48,680 bases of DNA, taken from contig NZ_JAGGQW010000075.1 of NCBI RefSeq assembly GCF_018613065.1, forward strand, positions 1 through 48,680, given 5' to 3'. This document shows, in pieces, positions 22,529 to 30,452 of the stretch (positions within the stretch are counted from its first letter, which is position 1; the number at the start of each line of letters is the position of its first letter). Source of the stretch: Bacillus sp. ISL-7 (lineage in GTDB: Bacteria; Bacillota; Bacilli; Bacillales_B; DSM-18226). Position numbers and translations under genes: made by a program. Under the pieces are notes generated by a model. It was not told the DNA's origin, made no database searches, and was given only the letters and a program-made list of their open reading frames with translations.

Positions 22529-22934
22529 TCTAGATGCCTCTCTCTTTCGACAATATATTTCTCTAAAGATTTCGATTTTTAAATATAAATTAAAGAGTGA
22601 TTTTAATACTATTATTACGTTAATTATATTTGAATTTACATCTAATGAAAAATTAATAAAACTTAACACATTGTTAGTAAAACTGATAAGTAGGATTTTT
22701 ACTGCTCCCTTCACGGAGGAATTAAAATTAATTAGACAATGACCATTAAACCAGCATAGTGAACTGAACTTTTAATAAATTTGTTACTTCCTTATCAATA
22801 TAAGAAATCGACTTTTTTAGATTGAAATTTGTATTTTTGACAAAATTCCCAAAATGTTGGTGGTACTCCCTGTATAAAAAATCTTTCTATACAAAGAATA
22901 TGTATAGTTTACTACCAGATCAGGAGGGAGTCCC
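22529..22934. other. Intergenic region between divergent kinase and DUF3231 genes
   Basis: AT-rich, about 400 bp. A small palindrome CTATAC...GTATAG (about 22888-22909) lies shortly before the DUF3231 gene and might be an operator. An open frame on the + strand (22515-22742) is antisense to the kinase leader and has no ribosome binding site. Confidence 0.35.
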
Positions 22935-23489
22935 ATGGTAAATATAATGGAAACAATCATGGATGCCATGAAATCACTGACAGTTCAAGACGAAGACCAA
23001 CCTCTTCATGTCGGAGAAGTGATGGCATGCTGGATTTACTTAGCTGGACTTGAATTAGCCAAAGTATCTGTTCAAGCAGGTATTAATACCACGACGGATG
23101 ATGAACTAAAAGCAATACTTGAAGAAGATATGAAACTAGGGGCCAGTCAAAGGGAACGGCTCCATGATTTCATGATTAAGGAAGGAATTACGTTACCTCC
23201 TGCCCCTGAAGATATACCAAAGTCAGACCCTAACAGTATTCCACTTGGTGTTAAATTAACGGATGATGTGATTGCAAACGAATTATCTTTAAAAATCATT
23301 AGTTTAATTTTGCGTGCTGCTGGTGCTACTACCGAATCAATTCGTACAGATGTCGGTTTATTGTTTATTCAGTTTCAAGCAGAAAAATTTGCTTTCGCAA
23401 CTAGATTAAAACATTTAATGCGCAAACGTGGATGGATTAAGGTGCCACCGTTTTACGTTCCACATGGTTCCCAAAAGCCATTAAGTTAG
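22935..23489 (+). CDS. DUF3231-family protein
   Basis: 184 residues, all-helical, ferritin-like fold predicted. Family features: LHVGEVMACWIYLAGLELAK at the start of helix 1, EEDMKLGASQRERLHDFMIK, the GITLPPAPEDIPKSDP linker, and a final four-helix part ending in RKRGWIKVPPFY. DUF3231 proteins are common in Bacillus, some as double-length proteins of about 330 residues; this is a single unit. They resemble spore coat CotF-type proteins. AGGAGGG precedes the ATG. Function unproven. Confidence 0.85.
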   Translation: MVNIMETIMDAMKSLTVQDEDQPLHVGEVMACWIYLAGLELAKVSVQAGINTTTDDELKAILEEDMKLGASQRERLHDFMIKEGITLPPAPEDIPKSDPNSIPLGVKLTDDVIANELSLKIISLILRAAGATTESIRTDVGLLFIQFQAEKFAFATRLKHLMRKRGWIKVPPFYVPHGSQKPLS

Positions 23490-23582
23490 GGGTAGCGTAG
23501 CGGGCAAGAACACACTAAGCTCTTCCAAGGCTAGAAGAACCTAAAAAATATTAAGTTTAATGCAAAATAATTAATCTATTTG

Positions 23583-23612
23583 TTAAGCTAACGGGGGCTT
23601 TATGTTAAAGAA
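23583..23612 (+). repeat. Dispersed repeat, copy S (left stub)
   Basis: TTAAGCTAACGGGGGCTTTA, TGTTAAAGAAG, directly followed by the long hairpin at 23615-23661. This is the last copy in the window. Confidence 0.55.
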
Positions 23613-23614
23613 GA

Positions 23615-23661
23615 AAAAGCCTGTATTGATGATAACTTAGTTATCATCAATACAGGCTTTT
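23615..23661. terminator. 22-bp perfect hairpin, bidirectional terminator
   Basis: AAAAGCCTGTATTGATGATA plus AC pairs perfectly with its complement across a 3-nt loop (TTA). A/T runs flank both sides, serving the convergent DUF3231 and NlpC/P60 genes. Confidence 0.8.
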
Positions 23662-23713
23662 AAATTTAATACTTTTTGATACTTATCTATATATTCAACT
23701 TCCTAGATGGTCT

Positions 23714-24166
23714 TTAAACGCGTTTTGTTCCAATATATCTTGGATGCCAATATGGGTTATTTGTGCTTGTAATCATGACTCCTTTTGAAGAAGAAGACAT
23801 AATCATTTTACCATTACCGATATACATGGCAACATGTGTCGGGCGACTTGCCTTGGTTGGAGCAAAGAACATTAAATCTCCTGGTTGTATATAATTATAG
23901 ATACGATATCCGTTTCCATAGAACATTTGAGCCGCTGTACGGTTTAGTGTTCGTCCAGATTTTGCATAGGAATATTTAATAAGACCTGAACAATCAAAGC
24001 CACTTGTTGACATTCCGCCCCAACGATAAGGTACCCCTAATTTAGACTTTGCAACCGAAACTGCTTTTGAATTATAATATGCTGCTTCCGCTTTATCACC
24101 CATGTTAGCAAACAAAGAGCCACAAGAAACGATAATGACAAATGCTACGATGAATTTCTTTAGCAT
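23714..24166 (-). CDS. Secreted NlpC/P60 (C40) peptidase
   Basis: 150 residues: a signal peptide (MLKKFIVAFVIIVSCGSLFA, cleavage near AEAA), then a compact NlpC/P60 domain with catalytic Cys in GFDCSGLIKYSY, His in RPTHVAMYIGNG and a polar third residue in the following strand. Such enzymes cut gamma-D-Glu-(L)-meso-diaminopimelate bonds in wall peptides. There is no LysM or SH3 domain, so it is a free or weakly tethered hydrolase. AGGAGG lies before the start at 24166. Confidence 0.9.
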   Translation of the reverse strand: MLKKFIVAFVIIVSCGSLFANMGDKAEAAYYNSKAVSVAKSKLGVPYRWGGMSTSGFDCSGLIKYSYAKSGRTLNRTAAQMFYGNGYRIYNYIQPGDLMFFAPTKASRPTHVAMYIGNGKMIMSSSSKGVMITSTNNPYWHPRYIGTKRV

Positions 24167-24346
24167 GATTGTTACCTCCTAGTGTGATTTGATAGTTTTA
24201 ATATACTAGGAAGGTGTAACAGTGACATCACAGCAAAATTACAATTTCATTACAAAATTATATTGATATAATTTCCATATTTGGTTTCTTTTGTTCCATT
24301 AGAATATCAACAGTATTCATAAGGTATTTTTTATGGGAACTCATAA

Positions 24347-24859
24347 TTAAAACTCAGCACCAAACAACTTAAGTTCCTCCGGATCATGAGCGAGCACAAT
24401 CATTCGTTCAAACTTCATTCCGACCTTTTCAAGCAGCCTCGATGAGCCATCATTATCCTTTGATGTAATAGCCACTATCCGCTTCAGACCGAGTTGTTCC
24501 CTTCCATGGACAAGCGTGGCCGAAGCGACCTCAAAGCCATAACCCTTCGCTTGAAACCTTGTTAAAAAAGCAAAGCCAAGATCGACATCTTCTAAAGAAT
24601 CTCGTTTAATCAATCCGCAAATCCCAACCGGAGTCATCCCCGCATCCTTAAGCTCTGTCATATAAAGACCAAAGCCCAGCCGGGAGTACATCTCCATCGG
24701 TCCCGTTACAATGTAGTTCCTAGCATCCTCTAACGTCCGCACCCCTCGATCACCGATGAACCGTATCCAAGAAGGATCATTCAGAAGCTCGAGAATAAAC
24801 GCGGCATCCTCGGGTGTTAAACAGCGAAGGATCAACCGTTCCGTTTCAATCACTTTCAA
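24347..24859 (-). CDS. GNAT N-acetyltransferase (RimJ/RimL-like)
   Basis: 170 residues. The N-terminal ETERLILRCLTPEDAAFILE and central GICGLIKRDSLEDVDLGFAF are typical of the Acetyltransf_3 group; the acetyl-CoA site is LTRFQAKGYGFEVASA, and the closing part is ITSKDNDGSSRLLEKVGMKF. Substrate unknown (protein N-termini or small amines). The start at 24859 follows AGGTGTTTTAG. It reads divergently from the other GNAT gene at 25039. Confidence 0.9.
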   Translation of the reverse strand: MKVIETERLILRCLTPEDAAFILELLNDPSWIRFIGDRGVRTLEDARNYIVTGPMEMYSRLGFGLYMTELKDAGMTPVGICGLIKRDSLEDVDLGFAFLTRFQAKGYGFEVASATLVHGREQLGLKRIVAITSKDNDGSSRLLEKVGMKFERMIVLAHDPEELKLFGAEF

Positions 24860-25038
24860 CTAAAACACCTCATTTTATTGTTATTTATGAAAAATTCATA
24901 ACCAAGTCAAACTATATCATGTATCCTGAAAAGGAAGGTATAAGAACCAGGGCAGCTTAGCAATGGGAAGTATTAAAATACCTTTGTATCGTTAAAAAAG
25001 GATGAATAATCATAGAGCAGATTAGAGAGGAGAGCACA

Positions 25039-25560
25039 ATGACCACTAATTTTATAAAGTTAACTGAACCTACCTCAAACATCGTTGAGGTGTTTAACCG
25101 TTGGGAAAACGACCCTGCATTAATTCCGTTGACTCGCCCGAACCAAAACCAATCGGAAATGGAACGTCGTGAAGAAATGTCCCTGGAGGACTTAACCAAA
25201 CGCTTGGAAGACCATCATATCTATCTTATCTATCTCAATGACCAGTTAATCGGTGAAATGAACTATGTGGTCGATCCAAACTATCTCTACAAAAAAGAGC
25301 CTGGGACCGCCTGGATCGGAATCACTATTGGTGAATCCGAAGGACGAGGAAAAGGGATTGGTTATGATGCCATTCAATATATGGAGGAACAGATTAAGAA
25401 ACAAGGGCTGAAGCGGATTGAATTAGGCGTGTTTGAATTTAACAAACAAGCACAGAAACTCTATCAGAAGATAGGCTACAAAGAAATTGGCCGGATCGAA
25501 AAATTTACCTATTGGCAAGGTAAAATGTGGACGGATATTCGAATGGAAAAGTATCTATGA
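25039..25560 (+). CDS. GNAT N-acetyltransferase
   Basis: 173 residues. IYLIYLNDQLIGEMNYVVDP, the pantetheine-binding block GESEGRGKGIGYDAIQYMEE and GVFEFNKQAQKLYQKIGYKE define an Acetyltransf_1/3 enzyme. The conserved EGRGKGIG is the acetyl-CoA pyrophosphate loop. GAGAGGAGAG precedes the ATG. Substrate unknown. Not co-oriented with the other GNAT, so probably independent. Confidence 0.9.
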   Translation: MTTNFIKLTEPTSNIVEVFNRWENDPALIPLTRPNQNQSEMERREEMSLEDLTKRLEDHHIYLIYLNDQLIGEMNYVVDPNYLYKKEPGTAWIGITIGESEGRGKGIGYDAIQYMEEQIKKQGLKRIELGVFEFNKQAQKLYQKIGYKEIGRIEKFTYWQGKMWTDIRMEKYL

Positions 25561-25870
25561 TATTGAAGTAGTTGTAGGTAGATTTCCAACAAATCAATTC
25601 ACATTAAAAATAGCATATGAATTTGCTTTGATATTAACAATAAATTAGCACGTAAAAACAGTTGGGATTTCCAAGCGTTTTTTGTCAGCTATTTATTCTT
25701 TGAAAATCCTAATATTTAGGGAATAAATTTCATGGTTAAAAAGAACGATAAAATTAGCTGCTAAAAATTTAAGTTTTAGGAAGCAAACGAGTCTTCCCAA
25801 GTTAATTCAACCGGTGGCTTATTTGAAACTTCAAGGAAAATCTACGCATTATGGAAAAGGAGGAAATACG
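25561..25870. other. Intergenic, nothing recognised
   Basis: AT-rich, with no hairpin terminator or repeat copy seen. The promoter of the following small spore-like gene should lie here. Confidence 0.3.
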
Positions 25871-25999
25871 ATGACAAACCGTAATAACAATCGAAATCAG
25901 CCCCATACTGGAGGTAATAAAGCAGATACAGAATTTGGAGGCGAGCTGACCCAAAGTAAAAAAGCTAGGAAGCAAGCTGCAAGAGATAGTAAAAAATAG
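25871..25999 (+). CDS. Small hydrophilic protein, possibly spore-associated, 42 aa
   Basis: Asn-, Lys- and Gln-rich 42-residue protein (TNRNNNRNQPHTGG, then ADTEFGGELTQSKKARKQAA). The AAAGGAGG site at ideal distance fixes the ATG at 25871. The (T)EF..E segment and composition resemble small acid-soluble spore proteins of the gamma type, but the match is too short to be sure. A terminator follows within 12 bp. Confidence 0.65.
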   Translation: MTNRNNNRNQPHTGGNKADTEFGGELTQSKKARKQAARDSKK

Positions 26000-26010
26000 T
26001 TAAGTGTAAT

Positions 26011-26048
26011 GGATAACCATCGTGTCAGGAATGGTTATCCATTTTATT
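26011..26048 (+). terminator. Intrinsic terminator
   Basis: Stem GGATAACCAT/ATGGTTATCC, loop CGTGTCAGGA, then ATTTTATTCTTT. It follows the 42-residue gene. Confidence 0.8.
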
Positions 26049-26241
26049 CTTTCTTGATAGTCAGGAAAGGAAATTTTTAAAAATGAACTATTTTCGTTAC
26101 TTATACCTTACATAAGGTTGCGACTGATTCTTGGCTCCGAGATGAATCACAGACTCAGAAAACATAGAATCAGTTTAAGAGGTAGATCGTGTACCAAATC
26201 AGGGCTAATTAAGGAAATCTCCCGATTTCCTCCAAAACAAA

Positions 26242-26266
26242 AACCGCCCTTCATAAAAAGGCGGTT
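26242..26266 (-). terminator. Terminator of the DUF805 gene
   Basis: AACCGCC/GGCGGTT stem with an 11-nt loop and, on the minus strand, a T-rich 3' side. It lies 6 bp after the DUF805 stop. Confidence 0.7.
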
Positions 26267-26271
26267 AAAAA

Positions 26272-26622
26272 CTAGAACGTGGCTTTAGGGTTTGGCCCAA
26301 ATTGGTTGTCATCGGCTTGGCTATCCGTACACATAAAGACAAGTAAGACAATCGCACCGATAAAAGGAATCAGAGCAATTAATATCCACGCGCCGCTTCT
26401 GCCGGTATCATGCAGTCTGCGGAAGGTTACAGCTAATCCTGGTAACAGGACAGCCAAGGAATAAAGCCCATGTAAAAATGGGTCTGTTCCTAAGACTCGA
26501 TCTAACACGGTTAGGACAATCATTGCAATAGCATTGAATAGATAAAACATCCAGTATTCTTTCCGTCGTGCTCGTCCTGAAAAGCCTACATACTGCTTTA
26601 ATACTTTCAAATACCATTCCAT
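26272..26622 (-). CDS. DUF805 membrane protein (YhaH-like)
   Basis: 116 residues. The DUF805 signature is complete: WYLKVLKQYVGFSGRARRKE, YWMFYLFNAI, VTFRRLHDTGRSGAWILIAL, IPFIGAIVLLVFMCTDSQ and the C-terminal NQFGPNP. Three to four membrane helices. Function not established, although relatives are common next to stress and envelope genes. AAGGGGGCTC lies upstream of the ATG at 26622. Confidence 0.9.
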   Translation of the reverse strand: MEWYLKVLKQYVGFSGRARRKEYWMFYLFNAIAMIVLTVLDRVLGTDPFLHGLYSLAVLLPGLAVTFRRLHDTGRSGAWILIALIPFIGAIVLLVFMCTDSQADDNQFGPNPKATF

Positions 26623-26737
26623 TAATGAGCCCCCTTAGTTGATCATGATATGATTAACAAATATTTACTATTGCTTTATTAGTTTAGTATTCTTTGAGAA
26701 TCTTAAGAACTAAAAAAACGGACTAAATGTAAAATTG

Positions 26738-27994
26738 TTAATAAAATCTTTTGAAGCTCTCGAAGTGGGCTTGGTAATACGGGCTTTGCAAATTGGAGAT
26801 CATCACACCTGAATCATTGGCGTGGATGAATTGATTGTTGCCAAGGTAAATTCCCAGATGGGAAATCCCTTTCTTATATGTATTTTCAAAAAAGACAATG
26901 TCGCCCGGCTTTGGCGTATTGACATAATAAGTACGGTCATAGAAGCCTGCAGCTGAAGTACGGCTAATTTCAATCCCTGCTTGTTTGGCAGCATAATAAA
27001 CAAACCCGCTGCAGTCAAAGCCAGACGGAGTACTGCCGCCCCAGACATATGGAACACCAATAAGTTTCTTGGCACTCGCGATCATCTTTGGCGCGAAATC
27101 AGAGTCAACCGTTGGTTCAGTCTTCGGCCCGGTCACAGTCGCAGTTGCAGTCGCAGGAACCTTCAGCTTTTGGCCGACATAAAGTCGATCTGAGCTTAGT
27201 TTGTTGAGCGCCTTTAATTCCTTGACGGTAAGCTGATAGTCCCCAGCGATTCCCCCTAGCGTATCCCCGCTTTTAACGATATAATCCATCACTGCCGTCT
27301 GTACAACAGGTGGTGGTGTAGCCGGTGTTTTCGGCGGTGTGGTTGTTACTGGCGGCTTCGGTGTTGCAGGTTTTACAGGTGTCACAGGAGCTACTGGAGC
27401 CTTCTGCGCTGGAACCTTCAGCTTTTGGCCGACATAAATCATGTCGGATTTTAGTTTGTTAAGTGACTTCAAATTACTCACAGTTGTTTTATGATTCCCG
27501 GCAATTTTGCCAAGATAGTCGCCGCTTTTTACCGTATATACACTAGTTGCTGCTGTAGTTGTCTTGGGTTGGGTTGCTGTTGTTGGCTTTGCTGCGGTTG
27601 CTGTCTGTTTAGGAGCTGCCACTGTGAGTCTTTGCCCGACATGAATAATCGTGGTATCAAGCTTGTTCCACAGCTTCAGTTCACCAAAAGTCACATGAAA
27701 ACGGTTGGCAATCTTAATCAAGGCATCACCTTTTACAACAGTGTAAGTGGCTGGCTGTGAAACATGCGTTGTTTTGCTAGCGACCGTAATCTTAAGCATT
27801 TGATTGACGGAGATAAAATCTGACTTCAATCCGTTTGCTGATTTAATAACTTTGACACTCGTATGGTATTTTTGAGCGATTTTCGATAAGCTATCGCCTT
27901 TTTGGACCTTGTATGTATCGGCCAGGGCAGTTCCTGCAAAAACGGTCGAAAGCAGGGCAGCTGTCGATAAGGCACGAACAATGGTTTTCTTCAT
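26738..27994 (-). CDS. Peptidoglycan endopeptidase, four LysM domains plus NlpC/P60
   Basis: 418 residues. A signal peptide (ALSTAALLSTVFAGTALA) is followed by four LysM wall-binding modules at about 27-70, 84-127, 152-195 and 237-280 (each Y.V..GD.L..IA........LK..N.L....I.VGQ.L.V), separated by Thr-, Pro- and Ala-rich linkers. An NlpC/P60 domain follows at about 300-418, with catalytic Cys in GFDCSGFVYYAA and His in ISHLGIYLG and FIHAND. The layout is that of LytE/LytF/CwlS D,L-endopeptidases used in cell separation. AGGTGATTTGC precedes the ATG at 27994. It is probably under sigma-D or WalR control as in relatives; no such box was verified here. Confidence 0.92.
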   Translation of the reverse strand: MKKTIVRALSTAALLSTVFAGTALADTYKVQKGDSLSKIAQKYHTSVKVIKSANGLKSDFISVNQMLKITVASKTTHVSQPATYTVVKGDALIKIANRFHVTFGELKLWNKLDTTIIHVGQRLTVAAPKQTATAAKPTTATQPKTTTAATSVYTVKSGDYLGKIAGNHKTTVSNLKSLNKLKSDMIYVGQKLKVPAQKAPVAPVTPVKPATPKPPVTTTPPKTPATPPPVVQTAVMDYIVKSGDTLGGIAGDYQLTVKELKALNKLSSDRLYVGQKLKVPATATATVTGPKTEPTVDSDFAPKMIASAKKLIGVPYVWGGSTPSGFDCSGFVYYAAKQAGIEISRTSAAGFYDRTYYVNTPKPGDIVFFENTYKKGISHLGIYLGNNQFIHANDSGVMISNLQSPYYQAHFESFKRFY

Positions 27995-27999
27995 CTAGC

Positions 28000-28313
28000 A
28001 AATCACCTCTTTTTCTGCACATTTTTACTCATTTTACCATAGTTTGCTAGTGGTTTGATAAAAAAAGTTACAAATCTTGACTAAATTACTAGAAAAGAGG
28101 TGAAAAACTAGAATAATTTGCTAAATCAACATTAGAAAACACCCAACCCAAAACATGCTTAATAGGACAATTATCTCTCTAAATCGTTGAAATAATGACA
28201 ATATTAGATAGTTTTCATATTATTTCCACAAAAGTCGACTGGACATGCATTTACAAGAAGCTATTGTTCTAGTAGAATTGGGAATTAGAGTAAACTAAAG
28301 GAGGAAAAGAAAG
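28000..28313. other. Intergenic between divergent lytF-like and small ORF
   Basis: AT-rich with no extra gene. It must contain promoters in both directions, but none could be assigned with confidence. Confidence 0.3.
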
Positions 28314-28469
28314 GTGGAACGTACTGTACAAACGAATAGTTCTAATGTTGCCAATTTCTCAGAGATTGTGAGAAAGGCATACGAAACGGGCAAAAACGAG
28401 AATGGCATCACCCTAGAAAAACTAATCGCAGACTTAAAAGCGGACTTGAAAAACTTGATGGTCGGCTAA
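28314..28469 (+). CDS. Small hypothetical protein, 51 aa
   Basis: A short frame from GTG at 28314 with AAAGGAGG nearby, then VANFSEIVRKAYETGKNENG and ITLEKLIADLKADLKNLMVG, an amphipathic two-helix composition. A terminator-like stem follows within 20 bp, so this is likely a one-gene transcript. No family recognised. Confidence 0.6.
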   Translation: MERTVQTNSSNVANFSEIVRKAYETGKNENGITLEKLIADLKADLKNLMVG

Positions 28470-28486
28470 TCATATATATAATCAAT

Positions 28487-28518
28487 GGGCTGTCGAAACA
28501 AAACTCGATAGTCTTTTT
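28487..28518 (+). terminator. Terminator of the 51-aa gene
   Basis: CTGTCGA/TCGATAG stem (one wobble pair), loop AACAAAAC, followed by TCTTTTTT. Confidence 0.7.
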
Positions 28519-28666
28519 TAATGGGTGGGAAGGATAAAAATCCTAGTTTCTACTACTATATAATGTTATTAATGTTGATAACGTTTTCAGATAATAAACT
28601 ATATTCCATTTTTAATGGATTAGTTTGGCTAGTAAATCTTTTTAACCTTAAGGTCACGTGAATAAA

Positions 28667-28696
28667 AAAAGCGAATCATTATTCTGATTCGCTTTT
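28667..28696. terminator. Terminator overlapping the SGNH gene stop
   Basis: Perfect stem AAAAGCGAATCA/TGATTCGCTTTT, loop TTATTC, with A/T flanks. Confidence 0.75.
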
Positions 28697-29479
28697 ACTA
28701 ATAAGAAAATTGGTTATGTACTCACCCCATACTTGGTTCCCTTTTTCGCTAGGAGCACTCTGGTCGGGCAGTAAATACTCATTAATCTCCTTGGTATTTG
28801 GATCTGGCCAAGCTGACCAATGATCCATATAGGTAAGTTGGCTTTTCTCTGCAAATTTCTTTAGTGCTTCTACCTGAGTAGGATAGATTTTCGCTTTATA
28901 AAGAGGATAAGATGGTTGGAGAATAAAGTTAGTTTCAGGATTCTTTGCTTTTATGTCTTCCATAATCATAGTAATATCTTCTAATGAGTTTTCTATTAAA
29001 ACTTCACCATTATTCATTAAAATGAAAGGTTCAAAAACAATGAGATCAGCTTCTTCTTTACTTATCTCTTCTTGGTCATTACTTTTAATAAATTGTATTG
29101 ACGTCGAATTATAGGTTTTGATTGTTACTTGGATATTATCCTTCCCAAATGTTTCAAGTAGTTTCTCTTTTACAAACGGAAAAGGCCCAGTATTTTCAGA
29201 ACCAATGGCGGGAGACCCAATGAAAAGGACCTTAAAGGCTTTCTTCTCATTTAATGTATGCTTAAATCTTTCAACTGAACTAGCTGGCCAATTCTTAGTA
29301 AGTGTCAGCAAATCGATGTCACTATCATCACTCTGAATAGCCATCTCAGACGTTTGTTGATCAGATGTGCTAGGTGCAGTGTTTGATGCAGTTGCAATTC
29401 GTTGGTTCCAATAGGAATGACCATAATAAAGTAGAGCAACGCATGCAATTCCTAATAATATTGTAAGAAAATTCTTCAT
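28679..29479 (-). CDS. SGNH-family, membrane-anchored EPS-associated protein
   Basis: About 266 residues from the ATG at 29479, which gives a good signal anchor (KNFLTILLGIACVALLYYG). A Ser- and Thr-rich spacer leads to an SGNH-type hydrolase core: VLFIGSPAIGS (block I, nucleophile Ser), a middle domain with EADLIVFEPF and NFILQPSYPLYKAKIY, and the C-terminal YMDHWSAWPD with the Asp and His pair. Such proteins flank capsule and exopolysaccharide loci in many Bacilli and are thought to add or remove acetyl groups on the polymer at the membrane exterior. It is divergent from the eps operon with a shared upstream region. The start at 29515 would make the N-terminus less signal-like. Confidence 0.8.
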   Translation of the reverse strand: MKNFLTILLGIACVALLYYGHSYWNQRIATASNTAPSTSDQQTSEMAIQSDDSDIDLLTLTKNWPASSVERFKHTLNEKKAFKVLFIGSPAIGSENTGPFPFVKEKLLETFGKDNIQVTIKTYNSTSIQFIKSNDQEEISKEEADLIVFEPFILMNNGEVLIENSLEDITMIMEDIKAKNPETNFILQPSYPLYKAKIYPTQVEALKKFAEKSQLTYMDHWSAWPDPNTKEINEYLLPDQSAPSEKGNQVWGEYITNFLISKSESE

Positions 29480-29653
29480 TATATGTATAACCCCCAAAAA
29501 GTTTTCCCCCCTCATTATATCAGATTTATATTGAAAATTAATTCCAATTTCTAAATTAATCTACAAAAACTTACAAAAAGGTGTACAATAGGTAAGGAGA
29601 AAAGGAAAAAAATTAGGAAATATGTCGTAATAACGTAATTAGTAAAAAAAATA

Positions 29654-29662
29654 TGTTATAAT
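29654..29662 (+). promoter_or_regulatory. Extended -10 promoter of the exopolysaccharide operon
   Basis: TGTTATAAT at 29654-29662 is an extended -10 element; no good -35 is visible. It lies 40 bp before the first operon start codon and is the likely main promoter. Confidence 0.6.
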
Positions 29663-29702
29663 ACTTTTTGTGTCTATTTTGGATAATTATTGGGAGGGCA
29701 TC

Positions 29703-30452
29703 ATGGAGGAAACAATTAGTTTAAAAGAGTTGCTGCAAACACTGCGCAAGCGACTTAGTTTAATATTGAGCATAACATTCATTGCAGTATTAATAAGTGG
29801 TGTGGTAAGTTACTTTTTCTTAACACCAATCTATCAAGCATCCACACAATTGCTTGTGAATAAATCAAAAGACGATCAGAGTACCTTTCAATATAACGAA
29901 GTACAAACCAATCTTCAGTTAATCAATACGTACAATGTTATTATAAAGAGTCCAGTTATACTTGAAAAGGTCATAAAAGACTTGAATTTAGATATGACAG
30001 TTAGTGAACTTAATCAAAAAATTACGGTTCAGAATGAAAAAGATTCACAAGTCGTCAATCTATCTGTTCAAGACACAAGTGAAGCAAATGCAGCGGAAAT
30101 TGCAAATAAAACAGCTACAGTTTTCCAAAAGGAAATTGTCAAAATTATGAACGTAGATAATGTTAGTATTCTAGCAAAAGCCGTTGTTTCAGATCATCCG
30201 TCACCAATTAAGCCACAGCCGCTTTTAAATGTAGCAATAGCTTTGGTGGTGGGTTTAATGGCAGGTGTAGGATTGGCGTTCCTACTAGAATACTTGGACA
30301 ATACTATAAAGGATGAACAAGAAATAGAAAAATTGCTTGGGTTACCTGTGCTTGGTGTTATTGCAACAATGGATGAATCACAAATGAAGACTAGACAGAA
30401 AAAGTTTGCTATGCAAAATGCTAAATTAAGAGGTGAGAGAATTGGCTCTTAA
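29703..30452 (+). CDS. Wzz-like chain-length / tyrosine-kinase modulator (YwqC/EpsA type)
   Basis: About 249 residues. GGGAGGG precedes ATG at 29703; an earlier in-frame TTG at 29670 lies within the leader and is rejected. Two transmembrane helices (LSLILSITFIAVLISGVVSY and LNVAIALVVGLMAGVGLAFL) enclose an extracytoplasmic Wzz domain. The C-terminal cytoplasmic tail should activate the BY-kinase encoded next. It is the adaptor that couples polymer length control to tyrosine phosphorylation. First gene of the operon; its end overlaps the next gene by 11 nt. Confidence 0.9.
   Translation: MEETISLKELLQTLRKRLSLILSITFIAVLISGVVSYFFLTPIYQASTQLLVNKSKDDQSTFQYNEVQTNLQLINTYNVIIKSPVILEKVIKDLNLDMTVSELNQKITVQNEKDSQVVNLSVQDTSEANAAEIANKTATVFQKEIVKIMNVDNVSILAKAVVSDHPSPIKPQPLLNVAIALVVGLMAGVGLAFLLEYLDNTIKDEQEIEKLLGLPVLGVIATMDESQMKTRQKKFAMQNAKLRGERIGS

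Noticed and set aside
22529..22714. Longer N-terminus of the KinB-like kinase from GTG at 22714
   Set aside because: Low-complexity AT-rich leader with no homology; ATG at 22528 has GAGAGG and gives the usual membrane start.
1778..23661. Repeat family as an ordinary series of unrelated terminators
   Set aside because: Terminators would share only a stem and a T-run. Here the flanking boxes, orientation and order are also conserved, although termination may be a side function.
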